DNA of 64,000 nucleotides from NCBI GenBank assembly GCA_022496185.1, contig WTXG01000008.1, forward strand, positions 372,001 through 436,000, written 5' to 3'. Origin of the DNA: Multifurca ochricompacta. Taxonomy: Eukaryota > Basidiomycota > Agaricomycetes > Russulales > Russulaceae. A model generated the notes under the pieces. That model was not told the DNA's origin, did no database searches, and worked only from the letters and a program-made list of their open reading frames with translations. This document shows, one piece after another, positions 34,520-44,973 of the stretch (positions within the stretch are counted from its first letter, which is position 1; each line of letters opens with the position of its first letter). A program made the translations under genes and the position numbers.

Positions 34520-36580
34520 TCACACGAGAGCGGCGGATTTCAAGTAATCCCTGAATATAGAGTCTCGAACTGTAAATCTGGAATTAAATCGCTGTCATGA
34601 AAGCCTTAACAGTTCAAATACGTACCATTGGCGATGATGCTACGTGTTGTTTTGATGTCCTAATCGTGACATGTGAGGAAACAAGACAACGACAACTGAC
34701 AACAAGCGGGTACACGCACCACCACATTAGTTAAATGGGAATAAAGAACGCGTTTCTTTTCATTATTCTTCCTATGGACTTGCAGAAAGTGCGCGCGGAA
34801 ATAGTTGACAACAGATTCATAGTCATTGGGGCGATTGCCATACGATGTGATACTGCGTTGGATGGGACTTCAGTATCGAGGTCATGATCAAAATGGTGCA
34901 GAATAAAACCCACTACTTGCTAACTCGCACACCGCTGGCCAACTTGTTTTGTAAAACATCTGTTTTGTCTGAAATTGAATGTGATTAAAATAGCGCTTGT
35001 ATCGCAACCGTTGCTGTGACTTACTCAAGAAAAGCACCAGATGAATGTTCTTCAAGAGTTGGTTCGAGCAAATGGCAGTGAATAGCTGAAGCGAATCATC
35101 GATCCTGTTCGTCCGCGGATCCTCTTCCAGGTACTGTAAGAAGTACGGCGGTTATTCGTCACACCTGGGTAATGGAAACGCCGCTAAATATCGCGCACCT
35201 GATCAAACGCACTGATCGGCGCTACAAAAATGATCGCATTGGCCTCGTCAAAATATGGCACCCAGGAATGCCGCTGCCCCCGCGCGCCACCGACGTCGTA
35301 AAGATGCCAAGTGACTGATTTGCCATGTAAAGGAACTTCAAAGAGGTGTTCAGATACGCCCATTGTTTGAATGCGAGCATGGAGAATGTCATCTGCAACC
35401 AGTGATGAGCCAAGCAAAGAAGGATGCGTAGATCTAGGTGTACTCACCCGTGCTAGGAACATAATCTCTTGCGGCCACGCGGTCAATGTCACCGATGAAA
35501 CTGTCATAAGTTGGATTAGAATACTATTCTGTTAGGCGAAAAGGCGCGGGATGAAAACTTACAACTCTGCCCATTCTTCCAAGCGGAGCCTCCTGCGCTT
35601 GATCATCATTTGGACTACGTCGGATCGCCACAGAGCCTTGACGTCTTCCTTGCTGGCATCAAGGATTCTGCCCACTTCTTCAACGACCTCTGCGATATTA
35701 ATGTTGATCCCACCATCGGTGATAGGACTTGGAAGGGCATGATTGGTGACCGAGGAGCCACGGGTACGGAGGGCAGTAGAGGGAGTGTTGCGTGGTACAG
35801 ATCTGGTCTGCCACCCGTGGCGTACATAGACACCGCCCTTGCCTGAGCCAGAGACACGGACGCCGCCACTGAGCCTGTCTGCGAGAGTACTCTCGGCAGC
35901 GACAAGGGGAGATAGACGTAAACGAAGGGTAGCTATCAGCTTCTGTGTCTCGGTAACGAGAGGAGAGGGGTATGGCCGAGGTGCCTGAGGGGGTGAATCT
36001 TCGATAATATCTTGGTGGATGCGTTCTTCGAGAGTCCGTTTTGAAGTAGTGGAATCGTAAGGATTTTCAATACGATCAGAGGCATCTTCATCAAACATAT
36101 CACCGTGTGACTCGAGGACTTCTAAGATGCGCTTTACGGAGCGAGCGATATTGAAATAAACTACAGTGCGCCAAGAAGAACGCTCCTGATCCAGCGAGTC
36201 GGGGCTGTACATGAGTTGAAATTGCTTTTGAAGAGTGGACTTTCCAGATTCAGCCTGACCCAGCAGGAGGAGCTGATTGAGAAAATGGAGTGGGGAGAGG
36301 TACGATAGGAAAGGGAGGGAAAGGTTGTGTAAGAGGTTAAGGGAGAGGAGAGAGGAAAGGGAAACGATTAACGTACACGGACGTCCTGTTTAGACCTCTC
36401 ATAATTTCGTTTGTCGATTTTGAGTTCTTCGTCGATGATATCTGAGATGCGCTTGGCGTCAGCTTCCCTTTGGAGTCGTACTCTTCGCTCGAGGTCAGTC
36501 TCTGCTTCAGGAGGACGGGTGGCGAATGAGAGAGGGTCCTCCTGAGAATATACTGAAGGTGGTCGACGAGCGTGAAGCAT
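34520..36580 (-). CDS. Atypical heterotrimeric G-protein alpha subunit
   Basis: G-alpha homologue enlarged to roughly 480-500 residues against about 355 for canonical forms. It starts MLHARRPPSVYSQEDPLS, so it lacks the MGxxxS myristoylation signal. G1 is LLGQAESGKSTLQKQFQ. A long low-conservation insert in the helical domain (about 35700-36100) contains SPPQAPRPYPSPLV and GSGKGGVYVRHGW. Switch I reads DILHARIQTMGVSEH, keeping the catalytic Arg and the Mg-binding Thr. G3 reads YDVGGARGQRHSW, so the catalytic Gln of DVGGQ is Ala (codon 35283-35285). G4 is LFLNKTDVLQNKL. The usual TCAT of G5 is replaced by HLTNVVDIKTTRSI. The end, RDSIFRDYLKSAALV, lacks the Cys of a palmitoylated or toxin-target tail. 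Introns are regular and no frame break is needed. Confidence 0.85.
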
Positions 36581-37132
36581 TTATTTGGACGTGGACGAGA
36601 AGGGGGATGAGAGAGAGAGACGAGAGGGATGAGAGGGTGAGGGTGAGGGTGAGGTGAAGGTGAGAGAGAGAGGAAGAAGAGGGAGAGGGAGAGAGATGAG
36701 ATGAGAGAGAGAGCCCCGGGTAGCTGTCAAAAAAGAAAAAGAAAAAAAGGAAAGGGAAAGAAAAAAAGACGAAAAAGGAGGGAAAGAACGAAAAGAGAAG
36801 AGAAGAAGGACGAAAAGAGACAGGAAAGGAAGAGAAGAGAAGATTTAAAGCGCGTTTATTGACAGTTTAATAGGGAGGATAGGGGCTCTTCTCTTCATGC
36901 GGAGGAGCCAACAACAGCAGACAGCACAGCAACAACACAGCACAGCACAGCAACAGCACATCGCTTACATAAGAACCTTCTCTTTGATCACGTGATTGGG
37001 TATCTTAATTTTTAATTTTTATTATTTATTTTATTTTATTTATTTCACCCAGCCCTGACCTGACACTGACACACTGACACACTGACATATAGGGTACAGC
37101 AACCATCAACGTCGTCCTTGACTCTGTTGATC
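36581..37132. other. Divergent promoter with long purine tract
   Basis: Separates the divergent G-alpha and cyclophilin genes. From about 36594 to 36858 the plus strand is almost entirely A/G, so it is a CT tract on the G-alpha sense strand. CT-rich tracts are common just upstream of strongly transcribed fungal starts. A CACAGCAACA repeat follows at 36910-36960. Confidence 0.65.
36594..36858. repeat. Purine-rich (GA/AAAG) tract
   Basis: About 265 bp of GAGAGA, GGGTGAG and AAAGAAAAAG units on the plus strand with very few pyrimidines, immediately 5' of the G-alpha ATG. Such tracts can form triplex (H-) DNA. Confidence 0.75.
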
Positions 37133-38033
37133 ATGGTATGTGTCTTCTTCTTCTTCTATCTATCCATCTTAAATCATTTTGACTATCTCTATCCCAATAG
37201 TCCGTAACTTTACACACAACTCATGGAGATCTCAAGGTTACCTTATCTCACTTCTCTCACTCTTAATGGGATCCCATTTGAACTCTCATTCACTTAGATT
37301 GAAGTTTTTTGTGAGGCAGTTCCAAAACCAGCACAGGTAATTTAATTTAATTTTAATTTTGATTTATATCTACCCAACTTATCCCTATCCCTATCATATC
37401 ATATCATTTTATCATTCTATTCCATTCTATCAAACAAAAGAATTTTCTCGCACTCTGCGCATCAAACTATTACGACGGCTGCTTGTTTCACAGGAACATA
37501 AAGGGCTTCATGATTCAAACCGGGGATCCAACAGGCACAGGCAAAGGCGGACAATCAATCTGGGGAAAACCTTTCTCCGATGAAATTCGCTCGACCCTAA
37601 AGGCACGTTCGTTTTCTCCACTTTTATCGGACCACCTTCGTAATCTCACTCACTCACTCACTCACTCACTCTCACTCACTCTCATTCAAGTTCAACACCC
37701 GTGGCGTCGTTGCAATGGCAAATTCAGGCCCCGACACTAACAAGTCCCAATTCTTCATCACTTATGCTAAACAACCCCATCTGGACTCAAAGTACACTAT
37801 CTTCGGCAAAGTAATCGATGGCCTTGAATTAACTTTGGACGCTATGGAACGCGTTCCCGTCAACAGCAAGAATAGACCTTTGTCTGAGATCAAACTCACC
37901 CATGTACGTACCCTTCAACGGAGCGGAATGAATATGAATATGAGTGTGAATGAATTGAATTAATTAACTAAAACATCTGTGTCAGGTGACTATCCACTCA
38001 AATCCGATAGCGGATGCCCAATTACGATCGTGA
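37133..38033 (+). CDS. PPIL3: Peptidyl-prolyl cis-trans isomerase, PPIL3-type cyclophilin
   Basis: Small (about 160 residue) cyclophilin of the spliceosome-linked PPIL3/Cyp10 group. The first exon is only ATG, joined to [12 protein letters not shown], then [49 protein letters not shown] and [11 protein letters not shown]. After the next intron come [40 protein letters not shown] and a final [15 protein letters not shown]. The active-site residues (HRxIxxFMIQ, the FF in SQFFIT, and the H in PHLD) are present. The intron before FNTRG holds a CTCA microsatellite at 37647-37685. Confidence 0.9.
37647..37685. repeat. CTCA microsatellite in an intron
   Basis: About nine tandem CTCA/CACT units inside the PPIL3 intron, forming part of its pyrimidine-rich region. 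Confidence 0.85.
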
Positions 38034-38275
38034 TTCACCCACACCCACACTCCCCCTTCTCGTGCCGTTACAATAGCCCATGCACATGTATTGAGCCCCA
38101 GTCGTCAACCTGACCCTGGTTATACATACATATACAACCCCTTGCTGGATTTGTTGTTCACATAGCATAGCACAGATACCTTGCATGTGATAATTCTAGC
38201 CCATACACATGGCACACCATTTTGCAGTTTGACAATTGGAACGGCACCTCTCTTCCCTTCTCTTACTGAGTTCCA

Positions 38276-39557
38276 TCACCGCTTGATGAATCCAACCAGC
38301 TCCTTCTGCAGTTCCCGCTGTTTTCGTGCTTTCTCAAGATCGTCTAAACTGCGTAGATCGTGGACCACGTCACGTGTCTTGCCAAAGTAAACCTCTTGTA
38401 ATAAATTACGCATCTTGATTTCCATATCTTCGACCATCTTCCCAACATTCTGCACATGAGATATTGTATCCTGCACCGGGTGGTCTTGTTCCGTCTAATA
38501 GTAGTAGTCCCAATTACGTGAAAGCTCCAGGCCAGCTTACATAGACATAGCATAGCGACACCCACCTGCCGAGTCATACTGCCGCTCAAGCTGATTTCTC
38601 CATCATGCTTCCATGTCGCGGGTTCCCTCGCATCAGAAGACGAACCCTCCGTACTCTCACGCCGTGTAATGAGCTGTAGCATAATCGTCGATGTGAGTTT
38701 GTAATGTGCCTGGCGCCCACGCTCCACCGTTTCGAAGACATGAATGGAGTCCCAACTCCCCGAGGGTTCCAAAGGTGACGCTGGTGTGAGAACTAGAGAG
38801 ATATAATGAACCAACGCCGGTAGACGGTATCAGCTCAATAGCGCGCCGATAGGGACAGCCATGGGTAAGTTGGGGGGATCAATCATGAAATTTACGTACA
38901 CTTCTTCAGAAGCACAACACCGGCAAAACCGCCTTCCTCCAGATCCCATAGAAAGACGGAGGATACGCCGCCTTCAAAGTACCTGCATTATTACATCACG
39001 GATAAATGTGGGAGGGGTCGTCGGATGATGCAAAGAGATAGGTTATTGGTTTTAGTATGAGAGAAGCCGACCCGACGGTGTTAGTTTCATTATCTATCAG
39101 ATGTAATACACTCACATCTCACGGTATGTATCGAAAGCCTCGTTAGCTGCAATCTCAAGTTTGCGCAGCTTTGGAGGTGGGACGGGTCCATCCTCTGATG
39201 GCGGGTCATACTCGTTCGACCAAGGTGACCTACCAACGGAAATAAATTATTTGTTTGTTAACGGCCAAGGCCAACGTCGCCACCTCAGACCCTCCTCCCC
39301 CCCCCCCCCCCCCACACACACACAGTGGCAAAGCACCATCATTCGCACCTGTAGCTTTCGCCATCTTGGTTGTACACGCAAGCCAGATACTCCTTCCCGG
39401 TGGCTTTGTCCACGCGCAGCTTAAGCGGTTGGTCTACATTACCTGAGAGATCATCGGCGTAGTCAGGGCTGATCTGCATGAGCGCGTCGACGTTCTCCTC
39501 GATCTTCGTGGGTGGAAGCCGTCGCATAAGATCTAACATCGACGAAACGATATCCAT
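38276..39557 (-). CDS. CAP2: F-actin capping protein subunit beta
   Basis: Beta subunit of the heterodimeric capping protein that caps actin barbed ends. Starts [20 protein letters not shown], then [135 protein letters not shown] and [20 protein letters not shown], ending ELVGFIKR. All are strongly conserved, and the length of about 290 residues is normal. An in-frame upstream Met exists at 39635, but MDIVSS is the family start. Five introns; one near 39290-39325 carries a long C-run and AC repeat. It converges with PPIL3 (about 240 bp between stops). Confidence 0.92.
39298..39323. repeat. C16 homopolymer followed by CA repeat (CAP2 intron)
   Basis: A run of about sixteen C followed by five CA units, in an intron of the minus-strand capping-protein gene. 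A run this long is likely to be miscounted in the assembly. Confidence 0.85.
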
Positions 39558-39844
39558 GGATGATGATAATTTGATTGATGATGGAGGCGATTGAGACACA
39601 GAGCGCGGGTTGGCAGTATAACTGATAACTTTCAATCAGGTCTGACGGGGACGTAACGTTAGGCGTTGGGCGTTAAGCGTTGGGCGCGAGGTCTGAAGCG
39701 TCAAGATGGGGCGGAGCTAGCAGTCGTTATTTACGGTAGCAACTTAAAATAGAAAGTGAGTGTATATCACCCTCCATCCTCAGTCGTAGGTATAGGTACT
39801 TTTATTTTTTATTTATTTCAATGACTACTAATAATACAAACATT

Positions 39845-41164
39845 TCATCGTCCCCGCTCGTCTGCTGCATGCTCTCGTACTGTCACACGAACTTCTCTCT
39901 CAAGCTTATCTTCCGCGTTCTTTATGTTGGCAATCTCCATCACGTTGAATTTTTGGTGTGCGTAATAATCCTTCACAATTCCAATCCCGCAGACGCTCTG
40001 TAAGACCAGTGATCAGCGAACCTAGTTTTATTTTTTTTGCTCATGCGTCCGTGAAAAGTGTTCACCTTGAACACTTCGACGAGGATAAAGACCTCGGCGT
40101 CTTCGAGGTTGACAGCCCATCCCTCGGAATACACGACACGACGGTGTCAATGATGGTTTTCCGGTGTAACGTATTGTGATTCCGCACTTTGAGTTCGATT
40201 TTGTACTGCGTAATGTCAAGTTGATGCCAAAAAAAATCCATTTTCTAAAAATATTACAAACACACTCGAAAGTTCGAGTCTGAATTTTGCGCCACAAACG
40301 GTCTCAAGACGCGTTGAGCGAGTGACTTGATCTCTGGAACATTTGCAACGCATGTATTTGTGACCGGTGCTAAACGATGGGTGTATCTATGACCCGACAC
40401 TAGTCAGAGACTTGCCCCCCCCCCCCCCTCCAACGGATAACAAGAAGAAAAAATATCAATAATCACTCACCTCGTGTGAGTTACCCCAGTATTTTCACGT
40501 TTTCGATGTGCTTGAGTACGAGCTCGACGGGGTCTATGGGCGGTTTACACGAGATAAAGATCACTATCGAGAGAGATGTGTCCTCAGAGACAAGGAATCC
40601 CACGTGTTGGATCATTCCAGGCGTACCGCAGGGTGTATTGGTCTGGCAGTTTGCTGTGTGATCAGCCCCCAACTCAGACACCAGAATCAAACGAACGGTA
40701 TGTGGCATACCGAATCTTTGTTTTACACGCGGCCGCTTTATCAAGGCGAGCTCTTTCGCGATTTGCTTCTCCAAATCATCTTCGACCGCACCGTCGTTCA
40801 AATCGTTGCGGCCCTCTTATCATCAGCGTCGGTGGCGACTGTCTCAGGCCAAAGCTCGGAGGCAAGCTAGAAAATGATGGTAGTGATCAAAGGAAGTACG
40901 GCAAGCTTTGATGACGGTAAACAACTCACGGTCTCAAACAAATCATACAGTTCGCCAACGGTCTGTTCTCCTTCCCCTTCACACAGGTGGCCCAAATTCC
41001 TGGTCCATCGATAGATCTTTTGGCCCAGGTTGGAGTGCCATCCTTTAAATATATGTTATATGAACCCGATGTGTTAGTTGGTGTACTCGGAAATGATTGG
41101 GGGTAATATTCTAAGTTCTCACAGAACGGTATCGTTTTTTGGGTCTCTCGCTACCTTCTGACAT
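39845..41164 (-). CDS. TAN1: tRNA acetyltransferase cofactor TAN1 (THUMP domain)
   Basis: THUMP-domain RNA-binding protein that acts with Kre33/NAT10 to make N4-acetylcytidine in tRNA-Ser/Leu. First exon MSEGSERPKKRYRS, then DGTPTWAKRSIDGPGIWATC and VGELYDLFET, an acidic stretch, IAKELALIKRPRVKQRFG, NCQTNTPC joined to VIFISCKPPIDPVELVLKHI, a segment beginning VTHTR, and the end SVCGIGIVKDYYAHQKFNVM then EIANIKNAEDKLERE. A single base seems lost in TTTT 40492-40495: without it the exon stops right after the KHIENV block, with it the frame reads VKNTGVTHTR as the family expects. A C14 run at 40415-40428 sits in an intron. Confidence 0.88.
40415..40428. repeat. C14 homopolymer (TAN1 intron)
   Basis: A run of fourteen C in an intron of the minus-strand TAN1 gene (a poly-G run in the transcript). 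Its length is unlikely to be exact. Confidence 0.85.
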
Positions 41165-41514
41165 TGTCCCACTGAGCAGACGTGATGGCAGTAGTCTAGT
41201 CATAGTCACTACACACTACTGGCCGTGGCGTGGCCGTGGGGAAGTTTTCACGGCCGAGAACAAGTTGGCACAGCGTGGGGGGGACTGTGCACATGACTGA
41301 CTGTGCACATGTGCTACTTGCCTGCGTAAAAACCCTTTCCCTCGACCTCTGTCGGCAGTCAATCCCAATCCCAATGGGGGATGGTATGGGATGGTGAATG
41401 GCGATCAGGGCTAGACTATAAATGTCATAGGGTGTGACCCGAAACAGGTACACGATCAGGATCAGACAGAGAGAAGAAACTGGATAGTTTAGTTAGTGAT
41501 TCGGGCGTGCTGCT

Positions 41515-41900
41515 ATGGCCGCGCACTCGTCTGCGATGTCCTGGGATCAAGAGCGAGCGTGATTGCCGGTGCGAGGCACGCTACATTCTTCGGTCGGGTT
41601 GTGTTAATCCGGAGGGGTTGTTCCACGGCGGCCCCCATCCATGCGCCCGTAACGTGACTAGCGGAACTGTTTGCCCATGCCCATGCCGAACCTCCTCCAC
41701 TCACTTCCCAGGTGAAACAGGTGAGCACACGTACACTGAGGTCTGGACCCTCCTTGACAGGCAGGCCAAGATTCGTTGGACTCTCGCCCCTGATTGCTAC
41801 CCATGGTGGCGGCGCGGTTGTGTGATCATCCTCCCTGCTTTTACAGAGAACCAACTAGATCGTCGTAGGCCCCGGCTATTGGTATGTAGAGATCCCGAGA
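41515..41900 (+). other. Possible gene fragment of unknown function
   Basis: ATG at 41515 opens MAAHSSAMSWDQERA and then hits TGA. A +1 change would continue into VIAGARHATFFGRVV and LIRRGCSTAAPIHAP. That frame meets another TGA before AELFAHAHAEPPPLTSQVKQ. A GTGAGC...TTGACAG intron of 40 nt (41721-41760) could follow. No family is recognised and no frame is uninterrupted, so this could be a decayed gene, a real gene with assembly errors, or chance. Confidence 0.2.
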
Positions 41901-43147
41901 ATGCTTTCTTTCCGACTGGATTACTTGATTGTCTACCACAATGAGGATGGAGGGTAAAGGAGCATGATCATCCCGAGGCCTTCTAAATGAACGACTTACA
42001 GACGAGTCATGGTCAACGAATGGAGAAGTAGTAACACAAACAAAATGAATGAATGTGCTTTTAAGGCATCTCCTAACATACAACTCTCGCGAGGAATACT
42101 TCAGCATGGCATGCTCAAACACTAAGCGATCGGAATAGCAAGAGATGATCCGTGTGAGCGTCTCCATTCATTCTGCTCCGTAATCATTTGCATGGATTCG
42201 CTGCGTTGCGGCTCGAGGCTGATTGAACGTTTGAGCTCTCCAAGCAGTGTCTTCATTACCTTGGACCTTGTAAGTAGGGAAATATCTGTCCACCGAGTTT
42301 AGGCTGCTCCATTGTCTTCGAAGCATGTCTAGCCGTGACCACCGTCAAACTCATTCATGTACATACTACAGTGCACCGTGACAGGTGTGGGTTCACCGCC
42401 TCTACATTGCAACACGCGACAAGATTTACAACCACGGCAGGTTGTTGAGAACTACCTCCGTTATGTCCCAAGAGGCCAACCGCTGTGCTTGCCAGTCGAG
42501 TCAACGCATTTCCAACCTGTTTCCTGTCAAGGTTGCTTATGCTATCTCGCAAACTTAGACTGACGCTCAGGTTCTGCCACCTAGTCCCCGACAGGGGTAA
42601 TTGGCGGCAATCCTGCCCCTCTATGATCGCAACTTTCACTACACAGCAAAAGCCCCCCATATAGCCCCAGGAAGTATCTAGATACTAGGATGAGGAAACC
42701 TTTTCGAGCAACGTCACGTCCAAGTACTACACTGCCATTCTCCATTCTCGACTACTTGCCAAAAACAACACAGTTCACGGACTCTTGAGTTGATGACAGT
42801 TGCCATTCCTTTGGGATTGATTTTCCATGGTCGGAAACCGTAAAAGCAGTGGAAAATGTGATGAGCGCCAAGGGCACATACACCGCAATCACTTCCCACT
42901 AGTCGTGATATCGGGTGTCGGGGTGCGAAATGCTGCATGGTCAAAGTATCGTGTGGATCTGTCAGTCTAAAATACCATCTCTTCATTTGATCCTGAGGTG
43001 ATTGCGGGCGTATTGACGCCTCTTATTGGATGGGGTGGCTGCGGAGTTCTACATCTGCGAGCATAAAAGCGGAGACTCTCCTTCTGCAGTGCAAGGTAGG
43101 ACGATAACAAGAACCATAGAGCAGTATATCCACATCCACAGAATCGG

Positions 43148-43387
43148 ATGCGCATCACCCCCACGCTGCTTCTAATCTCCATCTTAGCCATCCTCGGTGG
43201 AGCGAGGCCCACCTCGAACGAGTTCTCGGACAAAGGTTCGCGTTCTTTGAATAGAATGTCTGATGCGTCGTTGGCTTACGTTCACCATAAAAAAAAGGAG
43301 GAAACAGAAAAGGGTTTTTCCATGGTTTTTTCCCTAGGGATGAAAGGAACGAGAACTCTTAATCCTTGCGCCGCGTTGGTCACCTAG
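43148..43387 (+). CDS. Hypothetical small secreted protein
   Basis: A 79-residue frame whose first 20 residues (MRITPTLLLISILAILGGAR) look like a signal peptide: a basic start, a hydrophobic core and small residues before the likely cut. The remainder is polar with a lysine-rich patch (HHKKKEETEK) and only one Cys. It has no paralogue in the window and no intron. Small secreted proteins are common in basidiomycetes, but a frame this short could arise by chance in this gene-poor interval. Confidence 0.3.
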   Translation: MRITPTLLLISILAILGGARPTSNEFSDKGSRSLNRMSDASLAYVHHKKKEETEKGFSMVFSLGMKGTRTLNPCAALVT

Positions 43388-44973
43388 GATCGATGCTCGT
43401 TACACAAGAAATAGACTTGACCCGCGTTGAATGGCAGTAGCTGGGAGCCTGGGGCGGGGGCATTTCGCCCGCCCGCTGAGACACAAGGGCAGATGAGGGT
43501 TTAAATGGATATTTGCGATAACTTCTAGCCTCACATCTCTAGCCGAACGATGGTATCGTTTGTACAATTCTTCAGATATTATAACGCAGAACACATGAAC
43601 GATGGTGTACTTGGGTACTGTGGATTGAAGGCGGTGATAGTCTGGCGCTTAATTCGCGCGCGTAGACAGTTCATCACGTCATGAGTCTCCTCTTGGCGCT
43701 TTCCTTGAAGTTGTGGGGCGAAGTAAAGAAAATTTAGATCGTTGAAAGCAATGAATGTCGCTAGTCTTACCTTCTGCTGCCCAACCCAATCTCGCTTTCC
43801 AGACCGTCTTTGGAAACTTGTCATTGCTGCGTCAGCGTTAGTGCTTGAAGCCGTCAGAGGCAGTCGCAATCGACAAATTCGCCGCGGATCAACGTTTAGA
43901 CGCTCAACGTCAATACTAAATGTGTGATCAGTAGATACGAGCAGATGAGTATGAGTATATGGGCGCGCGTTGGTGCATGATTATCAGTCTTTGCCCCAAC
44001 TTCACATTTCACATGTTCACAAAGTTGTGCATATGAAACTGCCGATACAAGCATATGAATGCGTAGTCAATGATCAAGTTGTCATTCATTCGGAATGTTG
44101 ACCGACTGTAGGAGGTCTCAGAGTCAGTCAGTCCAGTCAGTCAGTCAGTTAGAGAGGGACGGACCGAGCAAGCGTGCCTACGGGCCGACACGGGCCGATC
44201 AGTACCTCGCTCACCTCGCTCGCTTTGACACCAAACCTCGCCTCACTCTCTTTGATCCACAACGCAGCTTGACGTTATACGCCTCGGCGCACGTTGCATG
44301 TTAGCCATAATCAGTAAACTCAATGCGATGGGAGCCGAAAGTTATTTCTCAATTCAAGGCTCCAACATGTCTTAAGCTTGTGGCCGTCCTAACATAAATT
44401 CTTGGTCCACTATACTTGTGTTGTGGAATGTGGTTCCTCCCACCTACCTCCCCTCTCCCCTGGGGATACCATGCGCATAGGCCAGTTCTTTCCTTTTCAT
44501 TGTTGTGCCACGCGTGGCCAGATCACGATCATTCAACAAAGCGTGTTGCGATGCACCACGCCGCGAGCGTGCATGGCCCACAACTTAGAAAGACCTCTGC
44601 CACTGCTCCACCACCCAGGAACTTTTGTAATCTCGAGCCTGCCTTTTCTCTCATTTTACTTGCCTATTCACCATAGCCAACTTCATGGCGAAGCACCCTT
44701 TTTGTGCTTCGGCTAAATGCTCTTTCCCCATCCCCCACTTAAAATTAAAATACATCGCCGGCCGGTCTTCGGGGTCCCGTTTGGCCTTAACTCACTACCT
44801 GGACAGGTGGCCCTCGGGGGGTCCCTTACAAACATTGTGGCCACTTGGATAGCCTCTAAAATGTGCAGATATAAGGCCGTAAAGGTGACTTAATCCTCAC
44901 TGATTGATTTTCCAACCCATACCTCAGAGGCGACCAGACATTGATCTTTCCAACTTTCTTACCAGTTTTCAGC

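Larger units (their letters stand above)
41165..44973. other. Gene-poor interval, 3.8 kb
   Basis: No family-recognisable gene. Open frames are short and occur on all strands. Candidate fragments are listed separately: 41515-41900 (+), 43148-43387 (+) and a possible two-exon minus-strand piece at about 43580-43925. That piece reads DVERLNVDPRRI, then SFQRRSGKRDWVGQQ, an intron ending ACTTCAAG, and HDVMNCLRARIKR. No terminal repeats, reverse transcriptase or transposase motifs were found. Confidence 0.5.

Noticed and set aside
43360..43420. Possible tRNA-like element around CTCTTAATCCTTGCG...GTTGGTCACCTAGGATC
   Set aside because: No consistent acceptor stem or B-box GGTTCGANTCC could be placed.
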